Below are positions 1 to 6,641 of a stretch of DNA of 28,292 nucleotides, in pieces. The notes beneath the pieces were generated by a model. That model did not search any database and had not been told where the DNA came from. It saw nothing but the letters and a program-made list of their open reading frames with translations. Position 1 is the first letter of the stretch, and each line of letters opens with the position of its first letter. Origin of the DNA: SLST01 sp964458555 (GTDB lineage: Bacteria > Spirochaetota > Spirochaetia > DSM-27196 > SLST01); contig CAYWJH010000037.1 in assembly GCA_964458555.1 (NCBI GenBank), forward strand, positions 1 to 28,292, given 5' to 3'. The position numbers and the translations under genes are program-made.

Positions 1-108
1 CTTGCGTTTGCAGGGATCTCTGCGTACCGAATCATCAACAATTTCAGCACCAGTCCAAAAAAAGAACCCCCCAGGAAAGGAGGTAATAAAACCTGGGGGG
101 TTACGTGA
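1..108 (+). CDS. Possible C-terminal end of an unknown protein (partial)
   Basis: Frame 1 is open from the window edge to a TGA at 106-108 and reads as 35 residues, starting LAFAGISAYRIINNFSTSPK and ending in a basic, proline- and glycine-rich tail. The start looks like the end of a hydrophobic helix followed by a charged tail, so it could be the end of a membrane protein. The last codons run through the inverted repeat at 65-102, which is unusual for a coding end. I do not recognise the protein, and chance openness over 36 codons is quite possible in DNA of this composition. Confidence 0.25.
   Translation, partial: LAFAGISAYRIINNFSTSPKKEPPRKGGNKTWGVT
57..102 (-). terminator. Intrinsic terminator, minus strand
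   Basis: Bases 65-75 and 92-102 form a perfect 11-base inverted repeat (AACCCCCCAGG / CCTGGGGGGTT) with a 16-base loop. On the minus strand the hairpin is followed, after one C, by seven T (57-63 on the plus strand), the classical Rho-independent layout. It would end minus-strand transcription coming from the CNNM gene at 462 or from an RNA encoded between. The loop of the minus-strand RNA carries ACCUCCUUU, which matches the usual anti-Shine-Dalgarno end of 16S rRNA. Confidence 0.8.
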
Positions 109-461
109 GAATGAAAGTGCGGGACGCTCCCAAACGGAGCCGCCCTATTCTATCTGTCCTCCTCCCCGGGACTGGAGGGGCAACAGAAGGGATACTCGAG
201 CTTGCCCGGATTCGTCGTTCCACCCCCTCGGCTCCGGATCTCCTCTGCAACGCAGCACCGATCCGTTCCGCGGGGGACGGTCCTTCCAAACCGGTCCTCC
301 CTCGCGCACCCCCACGACCAGTCGTTCGGCCGGCCGCCGGCGAGCAGGCATGTCAACGACAGCTGCCCGGTCCCTTTCCACTCACAAAACCACTCGGTTC
401 CGGCAGGGTTACAGCCGGGTGATGGAATCAGTGCGAAACGTATCCAATTCGTTCGGCAGGA
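109..461. other. About 350 bases with no supported gene
   Basis: Several short overlapping frames exist on both strands, but none has a recognisable protein, a good ribosome binding site or a hydrophobic or domain pattern. I looked for tmRNA, SRP RNA, RNase P RNA, 5S rRNA and tRNA signatures on both strands and found none. The stretch lies between the CNNM stop codon and the minus-strand terminator, so it is either a long 3' untranslated region or holds a small RNA. A local hairpin is possible at 163-180 (CTCCCC ... GGGGAG-like pairing). Confidence 0.5.
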
Positions 462-1736
462 TCAAGACCGATCTGTGTTTTCTTCGCTTTCGTTCTCGCG
501 GGGACGACGGTGGAACCGCACCGACACGATGTGGCGTCGCGACGTCGTGACGATCTCGAATCGGCCCGACAGCGTTTCGAAGGTCTCGCCGGGCGCCGGA
601 ATGTGTCCGGCGAGATCGGCGAGGTAGCCGCCGAGGCTCTGCACGTTCCTGCTTTGGGGCAACTCGATGTCGAGCGAATCGTTGAGCACGTAGAGCGGGA
701 TGTCGGCGATGATGAGGAATGTGTTGTGGTCTTCCCGCGTGATCTTCTCGCGTTCCTTCTGCTCGTTCTCGTCGTAGATCTCGCCGAGGATTTCCTCGAC
801 GATGTCCTCGACCGTCACGATGCCGGCGAGACCGCCGTATTCGTCGAGGACGACCGCCATGTTCAGCTTTGAGCGCCGGAAGTGCGCGAGCATCTGGTCT
901 ATGCTCCGATTCTCCGGAACGTAGATGGGCTCCATCATGAGCTGGCGCAACGTCGCCGACGGATCCCCGGTCGCGTACTCCTTCATCGCGTCCCGGACGA
1001 GCAGTACGCCGACGATGCGTTCCGGGTCGTCCTCATAGACAGGGATGCGCGAGTAGCCGCTGTCGATGATCTGGGAAACCGCGTCGGCGAGGCGGAGGTT
1101 CTTGTCCAGGCTGTACACCCGCGTCCGGTGGGTCATAACGGCGTTGACGGTGACCTCCCGGAAACGGAGGACGCCGCGAACCATCTTGCCCTGATCGGCC
1201 TTGATGACGCCGACCGTCTCGGCGTGGTCGACGATGCTGAGCAGGCCCCGAGGGGTGACCTCGCTGCGGCGGTCTCCGCCGGCGAGGCGCGAGACGGCGT
1301 TGCTCATTCGGGTCACGAACCAGATCACCGGCGCGAAGACCACCGCGAGGACGCTGATCAGGCGGCACGTATGCAGGACCCAGAACTCGTTGTGCGCGAT
1401 GGCAAGCTGCTTGGGCGTTACCTCTCCGAAGATCAGCAACACCAAGGTGAGCACCGCGGTGGTCAGCCACTCGTACCCTGAACCGAAGAGCGTGATCGTG
1501 AGGACGGTCGCGACCGCCGCAGCGCCCACGTTCACGAGGTTGTTGCCGATCAGCACGGTCGTAAGGAGCCTGGCCGGCCGTTCCATCAGCGCGGCGACGG
1601 TTCGTCCGCGGTACGGGTGGCCGCGCTTCATGTCGTGGACCTGAGCGGGGGTGAGCGAGGTGAACGCGGTCTCGGTGCCCGAGAAGAACCCGGAGAGTAC
1701 GAGGAGCACGCCGAGCAGGATGAACGAGCCGGTCAT
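462..1736 (-). CDS. CNNM/CorC-type transporter-associated membrane protein (DUF21 + CBS pair + CorC_HlyC)
   Basis: This 424-residue protein belongs to the family formerly called 'hemolysins', which is linked to magnesium or cobalt transport and efflux in the inner membrane. Residues 1-160 form the CNNM (DUF21) membrane domain, with helices near 1-22, 60-82, 86-108 and 125-150 and the family-typical GEVTPKQLAI. A CBS pair follows at about 195-315, with MTHRTRVYSLD, YSRIPVY and DEYGGLAGIVTVEDIVEEILGEI-type motifs (read in pieces), and a CorC_HlyC domain at about 335-410. The acidic tail ends ESEENTDRS. The ATG at 1736 opens the first helix; an AGGAG lies somewhat far upstream (about 13 bases). 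It has its own promoter at 1828-1856 and an inferred leader of about 85 bases. The exact substrate is not shown by the sequence. Confidence 0.93.
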   Translation of the reverse strand: MTGSFILLGVLLVLSGFFSGTETAFTSLTPAQVHDMKRGHPYRGRTVAALMERPARLLTTVLIGNNLVNVGAAAVATVLTITLFGSGYEWLTTAVLTLVLLIFGEVTPKQLAIAHNEFWVLHTCRLISVLAVVFAPVIWFVTRMSNAVSRLAGGDRRSEVTPRGLLSIVDHAETVGVIKADQGKMVRGVLRFREVTVNAVMTHRTRVYSLDKNLRLADAVSQIIDSGYSRIPVYEDDPERIVGVLLVRDAMKEYATGDPSATLRQLMMEPIYVPENRSIDQMLAHFRRSKLNMAVVLDEYGGLAGIVTVEDIVEEILGEIYDENEQKEREKITREDHNTFLIIADIPLYVLNDSLDIELPQSRNVQSLGGYLADLAGHIPAPGETFETLSGRFEIVTTSRRHIVSVRFHRRPRENESEENTDRS

Positions 1737-1827
1737 CGCGAGGGGGCGCTCCTGGAGCCGGAGAGGAGGTCTGGCTGCGAGGGAGGGCGGTCAGGTGTCA
1801 GAGGGTCTGGATCATCCATCCTCGGGT

Positions 1828-1856
1828 ACTATACGCGAAGCGTACCCGGGATTCAA
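1828..1856 (-). promoter_or_regulatory. Sigma70-type promoter of the CNNM gene
   Basis: On the minus strand TTGAAT (1851-1856) and TATAGT (1828-1833) are separated by exactly 17 bases. Transcription should start near 1821, giving a leader of about 85 bases to the ATG at 1736. Confidence 0.65.
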
Positions 1857-1873
1857 GCGAAAGTCGCGCGAAG

Positions 1874-1917
1874 CGGCGGACGCGGGCGTGTCTCGGCGGA
1901 CACGAGTGCGTCCGCCG
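1874..1917 (-). terminator. Long hairpin after the thioredoxin gene
   Basis: Bases 1874-1883 pair with 1908-1917 (10 base pairs). After a 3 x 3 internal loop, 1887-1892 pairs with 1899-1904 (6 base pairs), leaving a six-base loop. It lies 16 bases past the thioredoxin stop codon and before the CNNM promoter, which suits a terminator on the minus strand. There is only a weak TTTC after it rather than a clear T run, so it could instead be an RNA-stabilising 3' structure. Confidence 0.5.
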
Positions 1918-1932
1918 GCGCATCGGGGGCGG

Positions 1933-2295
1933 CTACGCGGCCTCGACCTTGAGCACGTCCTTGATGACCTGCTCGAGCGTCTCTTTGGGCAGCGCACCGG
2001 CTGCCATCTGTGGCTTCTCGTCCATGGGGATGAACAGGATCGAGGGGATGCTCTGAATGCCGAACGCCATGGCGAGCTCCTGCTCCTTGTCCGTGTCCAC
2101 CTTGTAGATGCGGAGCCTCCCGTCGTACTGCTCGCTCAACTCCTCGAGGATAGGGGCTACCATCTTGCAGGGACCGCACCAGTCTGCGTAGAAGTCTATG
2201 ATCGCGGGTAGATCGCCCTCGTACTTCCACTCGCTGTTGTCGTCCCAGTTGAAAACCTTCTGCTTGAACTCATCGGTCGTGATGTGTTCGGTCAT
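1933..2295 (-). CDS. trxA: Thioredoxin
   Basis: A small cytoplasmic dithiol-disulfide oxidoreductase of 120 residues, close to the usual 105-120. The active site W39-C40-G-P-C43 sits in the typical FYADWCGPCKMVAP context, and the cis-proline is P84 in SIPSILF. An N-terminal extension with two tryptophans (W17, W23) before the first strand resembles thioredoxins of Bacteroidetes and spirochaetes more than E. coli TrxA. The ATG at 2295 is supported by a purine-rich AAGGAAGGAA at 2299-2308 and by a promoter at 2334-2362. The gene appears to be transcribed on its own, with a hairpin just after its stop. No thioredoxin reductase gene is present in the window. Confidence 0.95.
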   Translation of the reverse strand: MTEHITTDEFKQKVFNWDDNSEWKYEGDLPAIIDFYADWCGPCKMVAPILEELSEQYDGRLRIYKVDTDKEQELAMAFGIQSIPSILFIPMDEKPQMAAGALPKETLEQVIKDVLKVEAA

Positions 2296-2333
2296 GTATT
2301 CCTTCCTTGATATATATGATCTTCCAGATGCAG

Positions 2334-2362
2334 AGTATACTGAGCAGAACTCGTTCCGTAAA
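2334..2362 (-). promoter_or_regulatory. Sigma70-type promoter of thioredoxin
   Basis: On the minus strand TTTACG (2357-2362) and TATACT (2334-2339) are 17 bases apart. Start of transcription is expected near 2327, giving a leader of about 30 bases that contains the Shine-Dalgarno sequence. Confidence 0.65.
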
Positions 2363-2401
2363 GCCCGACCGGATTCACCGTATCGCCCCGACCATCGGCG
2401 G

Positions 2402-3154
2402 TCAAGTCCCGGTGAACCGGACTTCCGCGAACCCCGCCTGCTCGAGGACCCCGCGGATGAACGCTTCGCCGTTGCGTTTCGCGGTCTCGAGGATCTCCTC
2501 GATCACCGGCGGCGGCACGGAGCGCTCGCGGACGAAGTCGGCGATCCGGCGCCACGCGTCGGCGCCGAGCGACGTGTCCGGATAGGGGTAGTCGTCTCGT
2601 TCGATGTCCTCGATCGCCACGTCGATGATCTGCGGCGGCGCGAGCGTGACCGTCGCTCGCCGCGCGCTCGTCCCGTCGGGGGCGACGTATCGCTCCACGA
2701 CGATCTCCTCCTCGCCGGCGCCGACGTCGAACCCGGCGGTGATGAGCAGCGTGACGACGACGAAGTCGAACGTCCCGCCGGTCGTGCTCAGGTCGATGTC
2801 GCTCGCGAGGCTCCACGTCCGGAAATAGAGGTACTCCTCCTCGCTCAGGGTGTCGCGCACCGTGCGGTCGGACGCGCGCAGCTTCCGCAGGATCTCGTTC
2901 AGCGACACCCCGGACGGCAGGTAGTCGTACGGGAAGACCGCACGGTGCACATAGCGGACCGTCGTAAACTCGTAGAGCTCGCGGACCGACTCGAGCGTGA
3001 TCGACGAGGTCGCGAATCGCTCGACGCGCTGCAGTCGGATCATCGGCAGGCCCGGGATGAGCTGGCGCCCGAAGGCATTCGTGAAAAGCGCGAGCACGCT
3101 CACGACGACGAGCGCCGCCGTGAGGATCAGGCCCAGCCTGGTACGCAGCTTCAC
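2402..3154 (-). CDS. DUF4230 family protein with N-terminal membrane anchor
   Basis: About 250 residues: a basic N-terminus, one hydrophobic segment (LGLILTAALVVVSVLALF) and then an extracytoplasmic DUF4230-type domain. The domain shows the family layout: an early ESVRELYEF element, a central strand region with VTLAPPQIIDVAIEDIE, and a C-terminal helix ending EQAGFAEVRF. The frame is open further upstream, to an ATG at 3202 that would overlap the preceding gene by 35 bases. I chose the GTG at 3154 because GGAGG (3160-3164) lies exactly 5 bases before it and the protein then begins right at the membrane anchor. It follows its paralogue by 13 bases and is surely co-transcribed with it. Biochemical function of DUF4230 proteins is not established. 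Confidence 0.82.
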   Translation of the reverse strand: MKLRTRLGLILTAALVVVSVLALFTNAFGRQLIPGLPMIRLQRVERFATSSITLESVRELYEFTTVRYVHRAVFPYDYLPSGVSLNEILRKLRASDRTVRDTLSEEEYLYFRTWSLASDIDLSTTGGTFDFVVVTLLITAGFDVGAGEEEIVVERYVAPDGTSARRATVTLAPPQIIDVAIEDIERDDYPYPDTSLGADAWRRIADFVRERSVPPPVIEEILETAKRNGEAFIRGVLEQAGFAEVRFTGT

Positions 3155-3167
3155 CCGGGCCTCCGAA

Positions 3168-3770
3168 TCATCCGCGCAGCTCCTCGTTCGCTGTTTCGTC
3201 ACCGGTGGCGAAGACGACCTCGGTGAAGCCGGCCATGGCGAGGAAACCGGTGATCAAGCGGCGCGCGTTCTCGTCCGCGCGGTCGAGGATTCCCCGCTCG
3301 ACCGCCTCCCGAGCGATCCGCCCCTTTGCCTCGTCGAGCTGATCGGTCAGCTCGAGCAGGCCGATCCGCCCGCCCTGCTCCCGGATGAAGTACTCCTCGA
3401 TGGACGACTCGTCGGCGTCGACCGCGAGGATCTCCGGCTCGGGCAGACGGACGTAGATGCGGTTCGGGTCGCGTCGATCGGGGGTCACGGTGACCCCGCG
3501 CGCGAGGTCGACGCCCGCGCGAACGCGGATGTCGACGGAGAAGAGCACGGCACGGTCGACGGTCTTGATGAACAGGAAGCTGCGCTCCTCGCCGAAGTAG
3601 ACGAGGTCGCGGTAGATGTGCTCGTAGGTGGAGAGCTCGAGCAGCGATTCGATCCGGTCCTCCAAGCGCACGAGCTCGGAGCGAGATACCGGCGCGCAGC
3701 CGCTTACGCCGACCAGCGAGGCGAGGATGAGCACGGCGAGCAGGGGCGCTGACGTTGAGCGGCGCTGCAT
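3168..3770 (-). CDS. DUF4230 family lipoprotein
   Basis: A 200-residue predicted lipoprotein: a basic start, a hydrophobic stretch and a relaxed spirochaete-like lipobox VSGC with the lipidated residue at Cys25. The rest matches DUF4230 well: SRSELVRLEDRI, then a strand pair with AGVDLARGVTVTPD, the RLPEPEILAVDADESS element, and a C-terminal helix with ERGILDRADENARRL and AGFTEVVF. It is the first gene of a two-gene unit with the paralogue at 2402-3154; the two proteins probably act together at the membrane, one lipid-anchored and one helix-anchored. The ATG at 3770 lies 6 bases after a TATAGT, so the mRNA is probably leaderless. Function is unknown. Confidence 0.85.
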   Translation of the reverse strand: MQRRSTSAPLLAVLILASLVGVSGCAPVSRSELVRLEDRIESLLELSTYEHIYRDLVYFGEERSFLFIKTVDRAVLFSVDIRVRAGVDLARGVTVTPDRRDPNRIYVRLPEPEILAVDADESSIEEYFIREQGGRIGLLELTDQLDEAKGRIAREAVERGILDRADENARRLITGFLAMAGFTEVVFATGDETANEELRG

Positions 3771-3776
3771 GTCCTC

Positions 3777-3807
3777 ACTATACTATGAAGGCGCGTGCGC
3801 GCCGCAA
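3777..3807 (-). promoter_or_regulatory. Promoter of the DUF4230 pair, leaderless type
   Basis: On the minus strand TATAGT (3777-3782) ends 6 bases before the ATG at 3770. A TTGCGG at 3802-3807 could be the -35 with a long 19-base spacer. The bases between, GAGGAC, also resemble a Shine-Dalgarno sequence but abut the ATG too closely to act as one. Confidence 0.55.
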
Positions 3808-3910
3808 CCCGCAGCGGTCACGGTGCAGCCGCGGTGTAGACCGACGCGCGCGTGCGCGATAGAGTTCCAATCGGCTGGAGAAGCCCGTCCGTCGGGCCGA
3901 AAGTTAGACT

Positions 3911-5218
3911 ATGAGGCAGATACGCGTCCCCGCACCCGCATTGCTCGCCCTGGTACTCTTCGTGCTCCCGGCGTTCTCGCTCCTCGCGGAGAACGAGGCC
4001 GATACGAGCTTCGACGAGCCCGGCGAGCGCCCGGACCACCCCGAGATGGCGGTCGATCTCCCGGAGCCCGAGCTACCCGAACCGCCCGGTGACGCGGCGA
4101 GCTCGACGTCCCATCGAGCGACCGAGCCCGGCACGCGCGGGGACGACCGGATCGCCTCCACGAGGGACGCGGTCGGGGAGGTCGATGGTCGCTCGGTAGG
4201 GCCGCTCGCCGCCCCGGCGGTGCCCGGCGCGGCCGCGGTCGACGGCGAGATCCTCGAGCAGATAACCGCCGGCCCGATCGGGCGCGTCGGGGCGTCGGTG
4301 CGCACGGCTCCCGGTGCACAGGCCACCGCGCGCCCGGATGCCGCTACGCCGCGTGCACCGTCCATCGACCCGGATCCCGAGCGTCGGATTCGGCCGGAGG
4401 ATCTCGATGTAGACGCCCGGTGGCCGACGGTGGCGCGATCCTCGGACGGCGTGGTCGCCGACCGGCAGGTGATCGCGTACTACGGCCACCCGATGAGCCG
4501 CTTCATGGGGATCCTCGGTGAGAACGCCATCGACATCATGGCGGATCAGCTGAAGGCGAGGGCCGCCGAATACGACGCGATCAACGGCGACATCGGCGTG
4601 GCGCCCGCCTTCCATGTCATCTACGGAACCGTCTACGAAGACGCGAGCATCGGCATCCTCCGCGAGCACAAGCTGCTCGAGTACATCGAGTTCGCGCGCG
4701 AGCACGACCTGCTCGTCTTCCTCGACCACCAGATTGGCAACGGCACCGTGGAGGAGGCGGTCCGTTCCATGCTTCCCTACCTCGCGTTCGAGAACGTCCA
4801 CCTCGCCTTCGACCCGGAGTGGGCAACCGATGCGCCGGGAAAGGTGATAGGCGGTGTGACGGCGGCCGACATCAACCTCGCCCAGCAGCTGATTCAGGAC
4901 CATCTCGAACGCACCGGTCTGCCCGGGCCGCGGATGCTCGTCGTGCACCAGTTCAACTACCGGATGATCGAGAACCGCGAGGACGTCCGGGCCGACTTCC
5001 CGCTCGTGCAGCTGATTCACCACGCCGACGGATTCGGGTCTCCCGCGCAGAAGCGCGACAGCTGGCGGTTCAACGTCATCGCCTCGAACATGCCGTTGAA
5101 GGGCTTCAAGCTCTTCTACCCCAAGAGCTGGCGAAGCGGAGGGTACGACGTTCCGCTCATGACTCCGGAAGAGGTGATGCAACTCGACCCGGTGCCGGTC
5201 TATATTCAGTACCAGTAG
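3911..5218 (+). CDS. Secreted protein of unknown function, probable TIM-barrel-like domain
   Basis: 435 residues. A signal peptide (basic start, LLALVLFVLPAFSLLA) probably ends near residue 26. Residues 28-175 form a proline-, alanine- and acid-rich low-complexity linker. The conserved-looking domain begins at RQVIAYYGHPMSRFMGILGE and fills the rest. It has alternating strand and helix segments with charged strand ends: LLVFLDHQIGNGT, HLAFDPEW, MLVVHQFN and LIHHADGFG. That is the pattern of a glycoside-hydrolase-like barrel, with acids and histidines at the ends of strands, but I cannot assign a family or substrate. The stop codon directly abuts the ATG of the argA-like gene, so the two share an mRNA, although a link in function is not obvious. 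The start gives a proper signal peptide; no strong Shine-Dalgarno precedes it. Confidence 0.8.
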   Translation: MRQIRVPAPALLALVLFVLPAFSLLAENEADTSFDEPGERPDHPEMAVDLPEPELPEPPGDAASSTSHRATEPGTRGDDRIASTRDAVGEVDGRSVGPLAAPAVPGAAAVDGEILEQITAGPIGRVGASVRTAPGAQATARPDAATPRAPSIDPDPERRIRPEDLDVDARWPTVARSSDGVVADRQVIAYYGHPMSRFMGILGENAIDIMADQLKARAAEYDAINGDIGVAPAFHVIYGTVYEDASIGILREHKLLEYIEFAREHDLLVFLDHQIGNGTVEEAVRSMLPYLAFENVHLAFDPEWATDAPGKVIGGVTAADINLAQQLIQDHLERTGLPGPRMLVVHQFNYRMIENREDVRADFPLVQLIHHADGFGSPAQKRDSWRFNVIASNMPLKGFKLFYPKSWRSGGYDVPLMTPEEVMQLDPVPVYIQYQ

Positions 5219-6562
5219 ATGATTGACGCAAGCGACCACGTCGAGCTCATCCGCGAAGTCTTCCGCTACACGCAGGCGTTCCAGGGCAAGACCTTCGTCC
5301 TGCAGCTCGACGACGGGATCCTGCTGCGGCCAGCGGTCGCCTCGCTCGTGCGCGACCTCGTCCTGCTGCATCGTACCGGCATCCGCATCGTGCTCGTCGC
5401 CGGCGCGCGCCGGCGCATCGACGACATCCTCGAGCGCTACAACGTCAGAAGCGAGAAACACCACGGCGTGCGCATCTCCACGCCCGAGGCGATTCCCTTC
5501 ATCAAGATGGCCGCCTTCGACGCGGCCAACCGCGTGATGACCTCGCTCGCCGGACACGGCGTCAACGCGGTGATCGGCAACTGGGTGCGCGCGAGGAGCC
5601 TGGGCGTGCTCGACGGAGTCGATTTCCAGGACGCCGGCACCGTGGACCGCATCCGCGTCGACCTGCTGCGCGGCGTGATCGACCAGGGCTCGATACCTAT
5701 CCTGCCGTGCATCGGGTGGAGCGCCGCGGGTAAACCGTACAACATCTCTTCGCGCGCGCTCGCGACCGAGCTCGCCGCCTCGCTCGAAGCGAGCAAGCTC
5801 TTCTTCCTCGCCGAGGTCGATCCGCTGACCACCGCGCGCTACGCCGTGGACGGGGATATGGACGCGACGCCCGGGGGGCGGGTCTCGCGGCTGACCGTCG
5901 AGCAGGCGACGAGGTTCCTGGAGCTGAATACATCGCTCGCCGAGGACACCGGGCGCGAGCTCGTCTCGCTCGGCGTGCGCGCCGCCGAACGCGGTGTCGA
6001 GCGCGTGCACATCGTCGACGGTCGGTCCGAAGGTGTCGTGCTGCAGGAGATCTTCTCGAACCTCGGCGTGGGCACGATGGTCCACGCGAACCAGTACCAG
6101 GCGATCCGCGGCATGCGCCGGTCCGACGTCCCCGACGTCTACCGGTTGATGCAGCCGCTCGTCGATCGCGGCTTGCTCGTCGCGCGTTCGGAGGCCGATC
6201 TGCACGAGTCGATCGACGACTACGTTGTCTTCGAGACCGACGGGATGGTGCACGGCTGCGGCGCGCTCCACGTGTACGACGAGCGGCAGGCCGAGGTCGC
6301 CGGTCTCGCCGTGGACGACAACTACGAGCACTTCGGCATCGGGCAGCGGGTCGTGCGCTTTCTCATCGATCGAGCGAGGCAGATCGGCCTGAGCGAAGTC
6401 TTCGTGCTCACGACGCAGGCGTCCGACTGGTTCGAACAGCTCGGGTTCCGGCAGGGGGCGGTGGGCGACATCCCGACGGCGAAGCGCGATCGGTACGACT
6501 ACACCCGCAATTCGCGCATCCTGCTCTACGACCTCACGGGCGAGGACGCCCCGACGGCGTGA
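5219..6562 (+). CDS. argA: N-acetylglutamate synthase, ArgA type (amino-acid-kinase-like + GNAT)
   Basis: 447 residues, close to E. coli ArgA (443). It transfers an acetyl group from acetyl-CoA to glutamate in the first step of arginine synthesis. Residues 1-285 are the amino-acid-kinase-like domain that binds arginine in feedback inhibition, with GKTFVLQLDDG, VLVAGARRRID, GNWVRARSLGVLDGVDF and SRALATELAASL. These align one for one with ArgA segments (GKTFVIMLGG, VVYGARPQID and so on), and the glycine pair of true kinases is replaced by DD. Residues 300-440 are the GNAT acetyltransferase, with GCGALHVY, AGLAVDDNYEHFGIGQRVV (acetyl-CoA loop) and VFVLTTQASDWFEQLGF. The ATG immediately follows the TAG of the upstream gene, implying translational coupling. 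No other arginine gene lies in the window. Confidence 0.92.
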   Translation: MIDASDHVELIREVFRYTQAFQGKTFVLQLDDGILLRPAVASLVRDLVLLHRTGIRIVLVAGARRRIDDILERYNVRSEKHHGVRISTPEAIPFIKMAAFDAANRVMTSLAGHGVNAVIGNWVRARSLGVLDGVDFQDAGTVDRIRVDLLRGVIDQGSIPILPCIGWSAAGKPYNISSRALATELAASLEASKLFFLAEVDPLTTARYAVDGDMDATPGGRVSRLTVEQATRFLELNTSLAEDTGRELVSLGVRAAERGVERVHIVDGRSEGVVLQEIFSNLGVGTMVHANQYQAIRGMRRSDVPDVYRLMQPLVDRGLLVARSEADLHESIDDYVVFETDGMVHGCGALHVYDERQAEVAGLAVDDNYEHFGIGQRVVRFLIDRARQIGLSEVFVLTTQASDWFEQLGFRQGAVGDIPTAKRDRYDYTRNSRILLYDLTGEDAPTA

Positions 6563-6578
6563 CCCGGCCACCATCCGG

Positions 6579-6607
6579 TTGCCCGCTCACCGGGCTGTTG
6601 GTACCTT
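6579..6607 (+). promoter_or_regulatory. Promoter of htpG with extended -10
   Basis: TTGCCC (6579-6584) and TACCTT (6602-6607) are 17 bases apart, and TGG just before the -10 gives an extended -10 element. Transcription would start near 6614, with a leader of about 28 bases containing GAGGGAG (6628-6634) 7 bases before the ATG. No CIRCE heat-shock operator is visible. Confidence 0.5.
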
Positions 6608-6641
6608 CCCCTCGAACCCATCGCATTGAGGGAGCAGACTC

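Noticed and set aside
76..91. 3' end of a 16S rRNA gene on the minus strand
   Set aside because: Only ACCTCCTTT matches; the upstream minus-strand sequence does not resemble 16S rRNA, and the match lies in a terminator loop.
145..381. Small minus-strand protein of 68-78 residues downstream of the CNNM gene
   Set aside because: Two overlapping frames are equally open, neither has a ribosome binding site or recognisable motif, and base composition does not favour either.
3905..3910. TAGACT as -10 box of the secreted protein gene at 3911
   Set aside because: It directly abuts the ATG, so transcription would begin inside the coding region and remove the signal peptide start.
4073..6574. 833-codon open frame on the minus strand
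   Set aside because: It is antisense to the secreted protein and ArgA genes, has histidine-, valine- and arginine-rich composition typical of a shadow frame in GC-rich DNA, and shows no domain.
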